NCBI GenBank assembly: GCA_038322815.1
Contig: JBBQGG010000003.1
Location: 1-64,000, forward strand
Direction: 5' to 3'
From: PALSA-1296 sp038322815
GTDB lineage: Bacteria > Bacteroidota > Ignavibacteria > Palsa-1295
DNA: 64,000 bases
Positions within the stretch are counted from its first letter, which is position 1; every line of letters begins with the position of its first letter. Below the pieces are notes generated by a model that was not told the origin of the DNA, did not search any database, and saw only the letters and a list, made by a program, of their open reading frames with translations. The position numbers were made by a program, and so were the translations under genes. This document shows, piece by piece, positions 44,749-54,800 of this stretch.

Positions 44749-46125
44749 ATGGCATACAACGAACAAAACGGAAATTATCAAAAACCGTCGTCGCTGACAT
44801 CAGCTCCGATGCACGGACTGCCCGGTAACCTTGAACCGGGGAAAGTGATCGTTGGTCTCGATATAGGGACGACGAAGGTCTGCGCAATAGTCGCTGCGAT
44901 CTCGCTTAACGAGCCGCATACGATGACGATCCTTGGTGTCGGTACCGTTCCGGCAGAAGGATTGTCTCGGGGTGTAGTGACGAATATCGAAAAGACCGTT
45001 CGCTCTATCGAGCGCGCCGTCAGCGAAGCAGAAGCACAATCGGGTGTAAAGATTCGTGAAGTTGTCGTAGGCATTGCCGGCGATCATATTCAATCCTTTC
45101 AATCGCGCGGAGTTGTCACGATCTCAAATCCGGATAGACAGATAGGTAATGACGATATCACACGTCTGATAGAAGATACACGCCGTGTTCATTTGCCGAG
45201 TGATAGAAAAATTCTGCATGTGATTCCGCAGGAATTTATCGTTGACGGACAAGATGGTATCTATGAACCCATCGGAATGTCAGGTGTGCGTTTGGAAGCC
45301 AGCGTACATATTATTAACGGACTTGTCACGGCAGTTCAAAATATTTATAATTGTGTCGAGCGTGCAGGACTTCGCGTTCATGATATCGTGCTCGAGCCGC
45401 TTGCATCAAGTTATGCAGTTCTTGATGATGAAGAAAAAGAAGTCGGCGTGGCGCTTGTGGATATTGGTGGCGGCACGACAGATATTGCCGTTTTCGAAGA
45501 AAAAACAATTCGTCATACGGCAGTTATCGGAATCGCCGGACAAAAAGTGACAGATGATATTCGCAAAGGTTTGCAAATCCTTGGCGATCAGGCAGAAAGA
45601 TTAAAACGCGAATATGGCTGCTCTGTTGTCTCGCATATTTTACGCGATGAAATTATTCAGCTTCCGGGATTATCAGGAAGAAAGCCTCGCCAGATCGAGC
45701 GTTCGCTTCTTGCCCGCATCATTCAGCCTCGTATGGAAGAGATGCTTGAATTTTCGTTCAAAGAAATCAAGCGTTCGGGTTTTGCACGTAATCTCGGTGC
45801 AGGCGTTGTGCTGACAGGCGGCGGTTCCATGATCAACAGCACTCGTGAACTTGCAGAAGCAATCTTTGATATGCCGGTAAAGATCGGTATGCCAATGGGC
45901 TTTGGAGCAGGGCTTGTCAAAGAGATCGAATCACCTGTTTATGCAACGGCAGTCGGATTAGTGCTCTATGCGTTCAAAAATACTTCTTCAACATTGCATT
46001 CATTTGTAGATGAAGAGGAGCAAGAAGAAATTCTTTCAGATGAAGAACGCCGTCTTGCAGAAGAATCAGAACGCAAGAAACCAAATGTCATGGGCAGAAT
46101 GAAAGAGTGGTTTGAACATTTGTAA
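44749..46125 (+). CDS. ftsA: Cell division protein FtsA
   Basis: This 458-residue actin-like ATPase tethers FtsZ to the membrane. VIVGLDIGTTKVCAIVAAI (about 34-52) is phosphate loop 1; the SHS2 (1C) domain, RGVVTNIEKTVRSIERAVSEAE, follows; DIGGGTTDIAVFEE (about 239) is phosphate loop 2; VVLTGGGSMI is the adenosine motif. The C-terminal amphipathic helix GRMKEWFEHL, needed for membrane binding, is intact. ftsZ follows after 88 bases. Confidence 0.96.
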   Translation: MAYNEQNGNYQKPSSLTSAPMHGLPGNLEPGKVIVGLDIGTTKVCAIVAAISLNEPHTMTILGVGTVPAEGLSRGVVTNIEKTVRSIERAVSEAEAQSGVKIREVVVGIAGDHIQSFQSRGVVTISNPDRQIGNDDITRLIEDTRRVHLPSDRKILHVIPQEFIVDGQDGIYEPIGMSGVRLEASVHIINGLVTAVQNIYNCVERAGLRVHDIVLEPLASSYAVLDDEEKEVGVALVDIGGGTTDIAVFEEKTIRHTAVIGIAGQKVTDDIRKGLQILGDQAERLKREYGCSVVSHILRDEIIQLPGLSGRKPRQIERSLLARIIQPRMEEMLEFSFKEIKRSGFARNLGAGVVLTGGGSMINSTRELAEAIFDMPVKIGMPMGFGAGLVKEIESPVYATAVGLVLYAFKNTSSTLHSFVDEEEQEEILSDEERRLAEESERKKPNVMGRMKEWFEHL

Positions 46126-46213
46126 GATCGTAATTCGCGTAAGAACACGAACTACGAAAAGAATTGAAGTAAAAAATTTTATACACATCAACTCATTTTA
46201 AGGAGTAACAGTC

Positions 46214-47722
46214 ATGATCGAATTAGACACCAGAGAAGATTACGGCGCACAGATTAAAGTTGTGGGCATCGGCGGAGGCGGATCGAATGCAGTAAATGCT
46301 ATGATCGACCGCGGACTTATCGGCGTAGAGTTCTGCGTTTTTAATACTGATATGCAGGCGCTTTCACAAAGCCAGGCATCCATAAAATTACAGATCGGAA
46401 AAAATCTGACACGCGGACTTGGAGCCGGAGCTGACCCATCGGTCGGAAGACGCGCAGTGGATGAAGATGCAGAAGAAATTTCGCGAATCCTCGCTGGTAA
46501 CGACATGGTCTTCGTCACTGCCGGAATGGGCGGTGGCACAGGCACTGGTGGTGCGGCGAAAGTTGCGCAGATTGCAAAATCACAAGGGTCGCTTGTTGTC
46601 GGTATTGTAACTCGTCCTTTCTCATTCGAGGGCAAAAGACGCTTGAAACAGGCGGAAGAAGGCATCGAAGAGCTTCGCAAAAGTGTCGATACACTGATCG
46701 TTATTCCAAATCAAAAATTACTTGCACTTGTACAAGCGGGCACATCTCTCCTTGATGGCTTCGAAATTGCCAATCAAGTTCTTTATAATGCAACACGAGG
46801 CATAAGTGAGCTCATCACGCGTCATGGCTATATCAATGTAGATTTCGCCGACGTTCGCACGATCATGAGCGATATGGGTGATGCCATTATGGGTGCAGGT
46901 ACGGCAATGGGCGAGCATCGTGCTGCCATCGCTGCGGAGACGGCGATCAGCTCGCCGCTTCTTGAAGGTGTTTCGATACAGGGCGCGCAAGGCGTTCTTG
47001 TCAATATCACCGGTGGAAAAAATATGACGCTGCTTGAAGTTTCAGAAGCAACACAGATCATTCATGATGCCGCCGGCGATGATGCAAATATTATTTTCGG
47101 CGCAGTGTTGGATGAATCCATGACCGATGAGATCATGGTCACTGTGATCGCAACAGGATTTAATAATAAGCCGACCTTCACAGGACTTTCATATCCCGGA
47201 GAAGAAAAATCGAACATTCCGTATGTATCGGCAGAAGAAGTTCTCGGCACAAAGCGTCCGCCGCGCGTCGAACGCATGACTGCTCCCATGTCGATGGATG
47301 AATACGAAGAGCGCAAACGCATTCTATCGAATGAAGGGCGCGAAGATATTCCTGAACCGGAAGTTGCTATGCCTAAAGTCGAGCGGATGTCACATCGCGG
47401 TACATTGCCGGAACGCGAACAGAATGGTAATGCTTTTGAACGCCTATCATCCGGTGCCTTTCGCGCAGCTACTTCAGTACGCTTGACGCCATCGAATGAA
47501 GGGAATCATGTTCCCAGTGGTCCGCGCGATCTGAAGGAATTCGATACTCCGGCATATCTGCGCCGCGGCATAACGCTTCCATCTATCGAAGAGCAAGAGG
47601 ATGCAGCTGAAATTCCTGTCATGGCAGGCGAACGTAATGAATCAAAATTTGGTGATCCGACCCCAACTCAAGCGAGAATAAGGGATGATAGACCTACTTT
47701 TTTGCGGAAGATCATGGATTAA
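46214..47722 (+). CDS. ftsZ: Cell division GTPase FtsZ
   Basis: This 502-residue tubulin homologue forms the Z ring. VVGIGGGGSNAVNAMI (about 16-31), the tubulin signature GMGGGTGTGGAAKVAQ (about 105-120), the synergy-helix NVDFADVRTIMSDMGDAIMG and the ATGF strand are present. The C-terminal linker is long (about residues 335-482), and the terminal peptide RIRDDRPTFLRKIMD matches the conserved binding tail for FtsA. AAGGAG (46200-46205) precedes the ATG. Confidence 0.97.
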   Translation: MIELDTREDYGAQIKVVGIGGGGSNAVNAMIDRGLIGVEFCVFNTDMQALSQSQASIKLQIGKNLTRGLGAGADPSVGRRAVDEDAEEISRILAGNDMVFVTAGMGGGTGTGGAAKVAQIAKSQGSLVVGIVTRPFSFEGKRRLKQAEEGIEELRKSVDTLIVIPNQKLLALVQAGTSLLDGFEIANQVLYNATRGISELITRHGYINVDFADVRTIMSDMGDAIMGAGTAMGEHRAAIAAETAISSPLLEGVSIQGAQGVLVNITGGKNMTLLEVSEATQIIHDAAGDDANIIFGAVLDESMTDEIMVTVIATGFNNKPTFTGLSYPGEEKSNIPYVSAEEVLGTKRPPRVERMTAPMSMDEYEERKRILSNEGREDIPEPEVAMPKVERMSHRGTLPEREQNGNAFERLSSGAFRAATSVRLTPSNEGNHVPSGPRDLKEFDTPAYLRRGITLPSIEEQEDAAEIPVMAGERNESKFGDPTPTQARIRDDRPTFLRKIMD

Positions 47723-47783
47723 ATCGAATCCCTAAATATCATGATTTATTGGCGAACGATTGATCTTTGCATAAATAACTGAA

Positions 47784-47818
47784 TTTGAAACCGAAGTCCT
47801 CCGGAGGTTGTAGTTTTG
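47784..47818 (+). promoter_or_regulatory. Candidate promoter of the MerR-type gene
   Basis: TTTG (47784-47787), 23 bases, then TAGTTTTG (47811-47818) fits the Bacteroidota pattern with a spacer slightly longer than usual. It would start transcription near 47824 and supports the downstream ATG at 47852 as the start. Confidence 0.4.
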
Positions 47819-47851
47819 TATACAATTCTACTTCATTCATATTTCAGAATT

Positions 47852-48367
47852 ATGGTACAGGGTGAATTTTTTGACGTTTCGCAATCCAAGCCGGGAGATG
47901 AACTTCCGGATATGCCTTCGGCTCAATCAGAGCGTTCGCGGCGCGGTTTAAAGGATTTTACGATTCCGAAACTCTATCGAGCGATTAGCGAAGTCAGTGC
48001 CTTGACCGGAATAGAACAGTATGTACTTCGGTATTGGGAGACGGAGTTCGATGAATTACGTCCTCATAAAAATCGCGCCGGAAATCGGATCTATGCCGAA
48101 AAAGATGTGAAGGTGATTTCGCGAATCAAAGAACTTCTACGCGATGAGCGATATACGATCGAAGGAGCAAAGCTTATTTTAAAGCAGGAGCGCGAAGCTG
48201 AAAAACGGTCGCTTGCTGAACCTAAATCTCCCACCATTATTGACGAGGCACAGATACCGATCATCCCTCCTCCGCCTCCGTCACAGGTTTCGATAGCGGT
48301 AAGTGAATTACATGAGATAAAAAAATCGCTTGCTGCTCTGAGAGAACGGTTAGCATATACTAAGTAA
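47852..48367 (+). CDS. MerR-type helix-turn-helix regulator
   Basis: This 171-residue protein has an N-terminal tail (1-37), then a MerR DNA-binding domain (about 38-108): KLYRAISEVSALTGIEQYVLRYWETEFDELRPHKNRAGNRIYAEKDVKVISRIKELL, with the wing-like NRIY motif, and a helix to about 120 then a Pro-rich segment and a final helix. The effector domain is very short, so it is unlike metal- or drug-sensing MerR proteins. Genes of this kind often follow division or ruvC-type loci in Bacteroidota; its target is unknown. I start it at the ATG at 47852. Confidence 0.8.
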   Translation: MVQGEFFDVSQSKPGDELPDMPSAQSERSRRGLKDFTIPKLYRAISEVSALTGIEQYVLRYWETEFDELRPHKNRAGNRIYAEKDVKVISRIKELLRDERYTIEGAKLILKQEREAEKRSLAEPKSPTIIDEAQIPIIPPPPPSQVSIAVSELHEIKKSLAALRERLAYTK

Positions 48368-48380
48368 CCCGAAGAAAAAT

Positions 48381-48493
48381 TTGTTTGTCATGCGAGACAA
48401 ACAATCGGAGGTCTCGGATTTACTGAAAGCTCAGATCCTTCACGCCGCTTCTGCTCCTGTGGTCGCAGAAGAATGCTTCATTCAGAATGGCAA
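48381..48493. repeat. GTCATTCTGAATGAAG-type repeat downstream of the MerR gene
   Basis: Read on the minus strand it begins GCCATTCTGAATGAAGCATTCTTCTGCGACC and ends near a 9-bp hairpin TTGTTTGTC/GACAAACAA (48381-48404). It separates convergent genes and is of the same general kind as dispersed GTCATTCTGA elements. Confidence 0.5.
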
Positions 48494-48495
48494 TC

Positions 48496-49761
48496 TTAAT
48501 TTCCGAGCAATTTACCAAGCCGCAAATATATAGGATATAATTTACTTCCCGGTTTTGGAGGCGCGAGGAATGGTTTTTCAAACCATTTGAAAAAGTAATA
48601 GATCGGAATTATAGAAATCAGAAGAGATGCTATTCTAAGCAAGGTCGGCACAACAGCACCTGTCTCTGCGGGAACAAAGAAAGTGGTAACCCAGCCGAAT
48701 TGCGAATGAATAAGATAAAAGGAGTAACTGATTATCCCTAATTTTATGAATGCTCCGGCAATTGCTTTAGACTCTTTTTCGTTATCGGTGCCAAGTTTCG
48801 GAAGAATAACTGCGGCAATGAGAAATGCAAATGATAATCCGAAGAGCGGATCGGTTATTATCCATGCAGGCTGAGATAACGTTGTTGCAATTGCCGAAAC
48901 AAAAAAAAGAATGCTTAAGGTAATATAGAGCGGACGCCTACCTGAAAATCTTTGGTTACTGTTTTTTGCAATATAGTTTTTAACGAAGATTTCGGCAACG
49001 AATGCTCCCGCCAGCCATTCTGACATTCTTGCAGGAAGGCAGCCCATGCTTGCATAAGGACCTTCGGCGGCAACAGAAATAAGCCCGCCACCCAAAAAAT
49101 AAATTGCAAAGTATCGCCAGATAAGTGTGAGCAAGATAAGGACAGCTACTGATCTTCCTACTCCAAATTTCCTGAATGCCAGAAGAAAAAGTGGATAGGC
49201 AAGATAGAGTTGAAATTCCAGGGAGAGTGACCAGAATATGCTGGCTATAGAATAAAATTGATTTTCAAAAAAGCCATGGAGCATCGTAAGATGTGAAATC
49301 ACATCCCAGGATGTAGGGATCGGAAAGTGATCGGCAACATTCAGAGAAGGAACGTAGCTTAAAGATTTTAGAACGATCGCAGTGCCGAGAACTGCAACAA
49401 TGTATGCAGGGTATAGGCGCCAAATTCTTCTGGTGAAAAAAGCAGGAGCCTTAAATTCATAGCTGCCTGAAGTATATTTTTTCCTTGCATAGGGAAGATG
49501 AATGCAGAATCCGGAAAGAACGAGGAACAGCGAAACGCCGAGATACCCCCAACGAAGCGGGGAAATCAAATAGGTGAATAGCGTTGGATCTGATGTTGTT
49601 GGGACGAGGCCGTTCGATGGGAATGCATAGCTTCCATCGTGACCCCAGATATGATAGAATGCTACGGATAGGGCTGCCAGACCTCGGAGAATATCAATCG
49701 AATGCAGCCGGAGCTTTTTCTCCGCAATTGGTGCGCTGATCTTTGACTGGTCAGAGTTCAC
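48496..49761 (-). CDS. Acyltransferase 3 family membrane protein (OafA/YrhL-like)
   Basis: This 421-residue protein has about ten membrane helices. The N-terminal signature LHSIDILRGLAALSVAFYHIWGHDG (about 20-44) with Arg and the catalytic-type His marks the acyltransferase 3 family, which O-acylates sugars of O-antigen, peptidoglycan or antibiotics. LFLVLSGFCIHLPYARK (about 77-93) and SYSFYLIHSQFGW near the C-terminus also fit. The acceptor cannot be deduced. The gene is on the opposite strand to the dcw cluster. Confidence 0.85.
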   Translation of the reverse strand: MNSDQSKISAPIAEKKLRLHSIDILRGLAALSVAFYHIWGHDGSYAFPSNGLVPTTSDPTLFTYLISPLRWGYLGVSLFLVLSGFCIHLPYARKKYTSGSYEFKAPAFFTRRIWRLYPAYIVAVLGTAIVLKSLSYVPSLNVADHFPIPTSWDVISHLTMLHGFFENQFYSIASIFWSLSLEFQLYLAYPLFLLAFRKFGVGRSVAVLILLTLIWRYFAIYFLGGGLISVAAEGPYASMGCLPARMSEWLAGAFVAEIFVKNYIAKNSNQRFSGRRPLYITLSILFFVSAIATTLSQPAWIITDPLFGLSFAFLIAAVILPKLGTDNEKESKAIAGAFIKLGIISYSFYLIHSQFGWVTTFFVPAETGAVVPTLLRIASLLISIIPIYYFFKWFEKPFLAPPKPGSKLYPIYLRLGKLLGN

Positions 49762-49788
49762 CAGCGCTTAATTAAAAACCAATGATTA

Positions 49789-50076
49789 TTAGCGGCCGAC
49801 AGGCTCTAACTTGACAGGACCGACTTGTTTTTTCAACTTATCGATCACTTCACTTCTTTTGAGTCCGAGCTTTGCCTGAAAAAGTGTTACCTTGAAGGTT
49901 GGGCGGACAGAACTGCTGGTAGTGTTAGAATGGAATTTATCGGAATGCTTCCAACCTGTATCGCGGAGAAGTTCTTGAACCATTGCAACTTGCAGGCGAG
50001 ATAGCGGCGTTCCGATACGGATTGAAGGTTCTTCCGATCCAGGAACGAGTTCTTTGTCTTTCGATACCATTCTCAT
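49789..50076 (-). CDS. Small protein of unknown function
   Basis: This 95-residue, basic, cytosolic-looking protein has no signal or membrane segment. A helical region SRLQVAMVQELLRDTGWKH (about 25-43) is followed by a Thr/Ser-rich loop, a strand (TFKVTLFQAKLG) and RSEVIDKLKKQVGPVKLE. I do not recognise a family. It lies 27 bases upstream of the acyltransferase on the same strand and may be in its transcript. Confidence 0.45.
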   Translation of the reverse strand: MRMVSKDKELVPGSEEPSIRIGTPLSRLQVAMVQELLRDTGWKHSDKFHSNTTSSSVRPTFKVTLFQAKLGLKRSEVIDKLKKQVGPVKLEPVGR

Positions 50077-50199
50077 AGGCAGTCCTTCTTATAATGTTAA
50101 ATTAAAAAGGGGAAAGAAAACCCTAGGTTTTCTTGTTAGGCACCTGCAACACGGGATTAGCCCTGATAGTGCCATTTTTTTATGCAAATTTGAGACAGA

Positions 50200-50985
50200 A
50201 TGAGGACAAAAGGCATATATATCTTATTATTTTTCATAGGGTTAGCGAATTCTGAAACTCAGGGACAAACTATTGACCGTGATGGAATTCGTCTTGCAAA
50301 GATGACGTATTTGACTTCGAACCTTGATTCTCTGACTAGGTCATTTTTAAAAAAGGGATATATCATACAAATCTCTAAACGGGAACCTGGCAGTATCTTT
50401 AGTAATAGTATAATGTTGCAGGATAGAAGTCAAATGATCCTTGAGACAACTTTATCATCTAATTCAAATAGCTGGCGATTACAGGCTTTGAAAAAATTTG
50501 GAAACCATATATCCGGAATTGCATTTGAAGTTGATCAGATAGAGAGCCTATATCATTTGATGAAAATTAATTATATTTCTATTAGCAACGTAGATACCAT
50601 ACGACAATATAGGATTGACGGGACTTATTATTTAGCTCATACTTTCGCTCTTGATTCTTGCGCGCCGCTAGATGTTGTTTTTTTCTCTAAAGACACGCTG
50701 CATTCGCATTCAACAGAAATTGATTCACTCGCTCATCATCCAAATCATGTATTCCGATTCGATTGGGTACTTCTTTCAGCAAGTCCTCAGGTAGAAGCAA
50801 AAATGAGGAAGATCTTTGAAATTATAAATGGCTGGAAGCAACATGAAGGCTGCTGCGATTTTTGGCGAGTAGGCCCCTCCGATGATTTTTGTTTTTTCAG
50901 ATTCGAGACTCAGCCGATAAAAAAAGCAAAGGGAAAAAGTGATTGGCTTTCAATTGAGCCGGATGGAATTTACTTTGCTTATTAG
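50200..50985 (+). CDS. Exported VOC/glyoxalase-like protein
   Basis: This 261-residue protein has a signal peptide (MRTKGIYILLFFIGLANSETQGQ). After it, RLAKMTYLTSNLDSLTRSFLKKGYII and HISGIAFEVDQIESLYHLMKINYISI look like the two beta-alpha-beta-beta halves of the vicinal-oxygen-chelate fold, and a second pair continues with FRFDWVLLSASPQVEAKMRKIFEIINGW and DDFCFFRFET. Metal ligands cannot be placed with confidence. Such exported relatives occur in Bacteroidota without known function. Confidence 0.55.
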   Translation: MRTKGIYILLFFIGLANSETQGQTIDRDGIRLAKMTYLTSNLDSLTRSFLKKGYIIQISKREPGSIFSNSIMLQDRSQMILETTLSSNSNSWRLQALKKFGNHISGIAFEVDQIESLYHLMKINYISISNVDTIRQYRIDGTYYLAHTFALDSCAPLDVVFFSKDTLHSHSTEIDSLAHHPNHVFRFDWVLLSASPQVEAKMRKIFEIINGWKQHEGCCDFWRVGPSDDFCFFRFETQPIKKAKGKSDWLSIEPDGIYFAY

Positions 50986-50986
50986 C

Positions 50987-51120
50987 GTGTCATTGCGAGG
51001 AGTTCAACTCGGCGGATTAGCCCGACGAAGCAATCCTCGAGACATAGTACAAAGTAAAATTCTACAATGCATCATGGGATTGCTTCGTCGTCTGCTTCGC
51101 AGACTCCTCGCAACGACACA
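50987..51120. repeat. GTCATTGCGAG-type inverted repeat pair after VOC-like gene
   Basis: GTGTCATTGCGAGGAG...CCCGACGAAGCAATCC and GGGATTGCTTCGTCGTC...CTCCTCGCAACGACAC are inverted arms. It occupies the gap between convergent genes. Confidence 0.8.
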
Positions 51121-51126
51121 TACTCC

Positions 51127-51684
51127 TCATTTCCACTTTTTTCCTTCCGTATCATAATTCTTAAACATCATAGACTCCACCGGCTTCACCGTGCGGATAT
51201 TATATTTTGCATTGGCCTTTGTTGCGTAGGGGACAAGGCAATCACCTTTGACCTCGAAATAGATGAGCTGACCAATAGGCATTCCTGCATAGATACGAAC
51301 AGGCTGCTTGACGGAAATTTCCAGCGTCCAGGTATTGCAAAAACCTACATCGCCTTTGCCGGCAGTGGCATGGATATCGATGCCAAGCCTTCCGACGCTG
51401 GATTTGCCTTCTAAGAACGGTACATGCTGATGCGTTTCAGTATACTCTTCGGTCACGCCGAGGTAGAGCGTATCGGTTCGGAGAACATATCCTTCGTCAG
51501 GTATAGTAAAATATTCGATCTCATTATGCTCTCTGGCATCGAGAACCTGCGTTTTATAAATTGCAAGTACTGCGCCTAGATGCACATCGTAACTATTCGA
51601 TCCCAGGCAATCGCGGCGGTAAGGTTCGATGACGATCGTCTTTGCTTCGATCGCCTCTAAAATATCTTTATCGGTTAAGATCAT
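51127..51684 (-). CDS. dcd: dCTP deaminase
   Basis: This 185-residue enzyme makes dUMP precursors by deaminating dCTP. MILTDKDILEAIEAKTIVIEPY opens the protein; SNSYDVHLG (about 29-37), the LEGKSSVGRLGIDIHATAGKGDVGFCNTWTLEI catalytic segment with the conserved Arg/Ser and Ala, and PVRIYAGMPIGQLIYFEV are the family landmarks. The start at 51684 is used; the open frame goes ten codons further into a tandem GAATTGAGAATTG repeat. Confidence 0.88.
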   Translation of the reverse strand: MILTDKDILEAIEAKTIVIEPYRRDCLGSNSYDVHLGAVLAIYKTQVLDAREHNEIEYFTIPDEGYVLRTDTLYLGVTEEYTETHQHVPFLEGKSSVGRLGIDIHATAGKGDVGFCNTWTLEISVKQPVRIYAGMPIGQLIYFEVKGDCLVPYATKANAKYNIRTVKPVESMMFKNYDTEGKKWK

Positions 51685-51686
51685 GA

Positions 51687-51714
51687 ATTGAGAATTGTGA
51701 ATTGAGAATTGCAA
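51687..51714. repeat. Tandem GAATTGAGAATTG repeat at the dcd start
   Basis: The unit gaattgagaattg(t/c) is present twice in a row (14-bp period) just upstream of dcd on its strand. It lies in the likely leader of the transcript and could change length by slippage. Confidence 0.5.
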
Positions 51715-51734
51715 GTGGAGAACGAGGAAAGTGA

Positions 51735-51812
51735 TTCAAAAATTTCTTTGCGAAATTCTGATTTGAATCTATATGCCGTTCTTCACTCCGTTTCGCTTCA
51801 GCCAAAATGACA
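51735..51812. repeat. GTCATTTTGGCTGAAG-type repeat
   Basis: On the minus strand it reads ATGTCATTTTGGCTGAAGCGAAACGGAGTGAAG, the style of dispersed GTCATTnTG elements. It lies between the giant T9SS gene and dcd. Confidence 0.45.
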
Positions 51813-51821
51813 TGTAATTTC

Positions 51822-54800
51822 TCAATTCAAAATAATCATGGTCCCTCTATTTTCATATTCGAGGCTCTTCAGGACATAAATATATTCACCGCTCGGAATA
51901 CCATCGGTTGAAAATCTTGCAGTATGTTTTCCTTTTGTCTGATTATCATCTATAATGGTACGGATATGCCTACCAAGTGGATCGAAGATATTAAGGTGTA
52001 CCCGACCGGTTAAACCGATCTCATAATCTATATGAGCAGTTGATGATGCGGGATTGGGCGTAATATTTGAAACGGAATAATTTCCTTTCGAAGCTATTCC
52101 ACCGCGATAATTACCGCAGTCTGTAACGAGGAATAAACCGCTTGAAGAAAAAATGTTCTCAGTATTTTGCGGATCGCTTGATGATACAAAAATCCTTGTC
52201 GAATCAACCGGACCAAGTAATCCCTCGGCATGTAAAATAAATAATCGGGATGCAAAAGGAATGATGCTATTTCCCGCACCGGTGATTCGGATTACACTAT
52301 CATGAGCAAGGCGCTCAAACTTCATCTTGAATCCTGATGAAAGTGTCCCTAAGGTAGTAATCGTATCATGGAAAAAAACAATATGCGGATCGTATGCAAT
52401 TTCAACGCGAAAACTATCAAGATTAAAAAGGGCTAAATCTGTTCCGCTTATGCTGATCGGAACTTCGATCAGTTCGCCAACCTTTGCTTGTCTATCAGGA
52501 ATACTATAGCTGACTTGTGGAATTCCAAGTGGTGCAAATACGCCTTTGCCTTGTAGTGAAATAAGAGTTACTTTCTCCGGCGCATCAGCATCAATACGCA
52601 ACGTATCTGTATAGGTAATAGCTCGTAACGGCATGAAGCTGACCACGATCTCTTCAATAGAGGATTTAGGAGGGATTGTGAATGCACCTGAAGGTGTCGT
52701 ACTATAATTAGGAACACTATGATTCAATCCGGTGATGCTCAGAGGATACGATCCGGTATCGGAAATTTTAAGATGATATTTTTGGGTTTGTCCGATCCCG
52801 ACATTTCCGAAATTAATTCCTGTAGTACTAACAACCAGATGGGCTTCCACGCCTTCACCATGCAAGGGGAGAGCTGTATTTATGGAATTTTCTGTATGAA
52901 AGGTCAGCGTTCCGGTATCAACTATTTCCGCATCCGGAAAATAGGTAATCGAATAAAAAAGTTTTTCTCCGAGATTGACGGTGGCTTTTGTATTCGGTAA
53001 TACAGTGAATTTTCCAGTGATGGAAACACTATCGATCACTATCACATCGGATGCAAGATTATTTGTTACGGTGATCGTAATCACTGAATCATGAGCTGTT
53101 CGCACTTTAGAAAAATCAAGCAAAGAGGATGAGATCTGTAAACCCGGTTGAATTCCTTTGCCGCGTAAGAAGATGGTATCGATGTGATTATCCCAACTAA
53201 AAACGATGATTGAGGTTTGCAAACCAAGAATTGAGGGAGAGAAAATGACCTTATCGGTGTCGAATGCCAAACCGCCGATCGTTTGCGCCGGAGGGAGTAT
53301 TATAAAATCAGGTGCAATAGTATTAATGATAACCGGCGATGCAGGGTATGTTCCTTTATTATGTATCGCAAGCCGTAACGTATCCGAGCTTCCTTTTAGT
53401 ATGTATCCAAAATCAAATATCCTGGGATTAAATGAAAGATCGCTAATGCCGGCAGTGCCGCGAAGAGTAACGATCTTCTTCTGACCTCCGATCCTTATCG
53501 TATCCGTAGCTTCAAATGAACCTATAGAATCAGGTGAGAAAACAAAACATAATGTTACGGGAGCTGCAATAATAATGCTATCGGGCAAATTACTTCGAGA
53601 ATTTTGAGAAAGAGAAAAAACAGAATGTGTTGAATGTAAAGAATCTGTTGATACGAGAAGCCTGTTGCAACTTGGATTTGTCAGGATCGTGCAGAGTGAA
53701 TCTGTCGTTCCGAGTTTAATAGTTTTGAAATCAAGTATACTATCACTGATCGAAAGCACAGCAGCAGGTCCGCCGATACCGTGCAAAGCGATGCGCACTG
53801 TATCACCACATGGAGCGAGAAGGATCTCAAGTAATCCTAAAACCTGACCGGTATCTTTTGGTGAGAATGTAATTGATATTGGAAGAACCGAACCATGTTT
53901 TATGACATCCCCAATAATATTTGAAACGTTAAATGAGGCTGCACCAATAAAATGATTCGATATGACCGTATCATCGCCATATCCAAAATTTTGTAGTATT
54001 GCTGAGATAGTACTTGCTTTGCCCGGACAAATTGTTCCGAATTCTGATAGGATGGGAGGAATATTTGCTCGCTCCCTGACACCGTGAACAGCAAATCTTG
54101 TAACAAAACATCCGCTATCATACAAATTAATTCGCCCTTGTTCTAATGTGCCCAATTGTTTCGGCATGAAGCGAACAGAGATCTCTTGGCTCTGATTGCT
54201 TGTCATTTTAAATGGCAACGAGGGATCGATGATGGAGAAGTTTTGTGATCCTTCAATTTTAGACTCGGTAACGGTAATTTCTTTTCCGGTTTGGTTTGTG
54301 ATTGTGAGCTTTTTTAAACCCGGTGTAAAATCACAGCCATTGCCGAAATCCAAACTTGAATCGCTAAGAGCGATCTGACCGATTCCCAGAAGTCCTTGCA
54401 AAGTAAGATCAGCTTCACCGCAGGGTGAAAGAGGGAAACGAGCATGCACGATATATGAGCCCGGCTCTGAAGGAGCAAAATGGATCGTAAGAGAAACGGA
54501 ATCATTGGGAAAAAGTGATCTTGGAAATACTGCGTTGATCAGAGAAAAAATATTATCTTTGGCAAAAACAGGTTTGCCGAGAATTACTTCTCTTCCGCTT
54601 TTATTGACAAGCGTTATTGTCGTATCATGTGTTCCGCAACTTGCTCCAAGATCGAACGTGGAGCTTCCTCCGGAAACATCGGGACCAAGAACCGTAATCG
54701 AAATAGGAATCAACGTATCAATAGAGCAATTGATTTGATCCTGAAAATGCAGGGCTGTTTCGAATGTTCCGCAATCGCTTGTTTTGAATTGAATCTTAAT

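Noticed and set aside
22569..51120. Repeats in the window as a CRISPR array
   Set aside because: Copies are kilobases apart, palindromic and lie in separate gene gaps; no regularly spaced spacers and no cas genes are visible.
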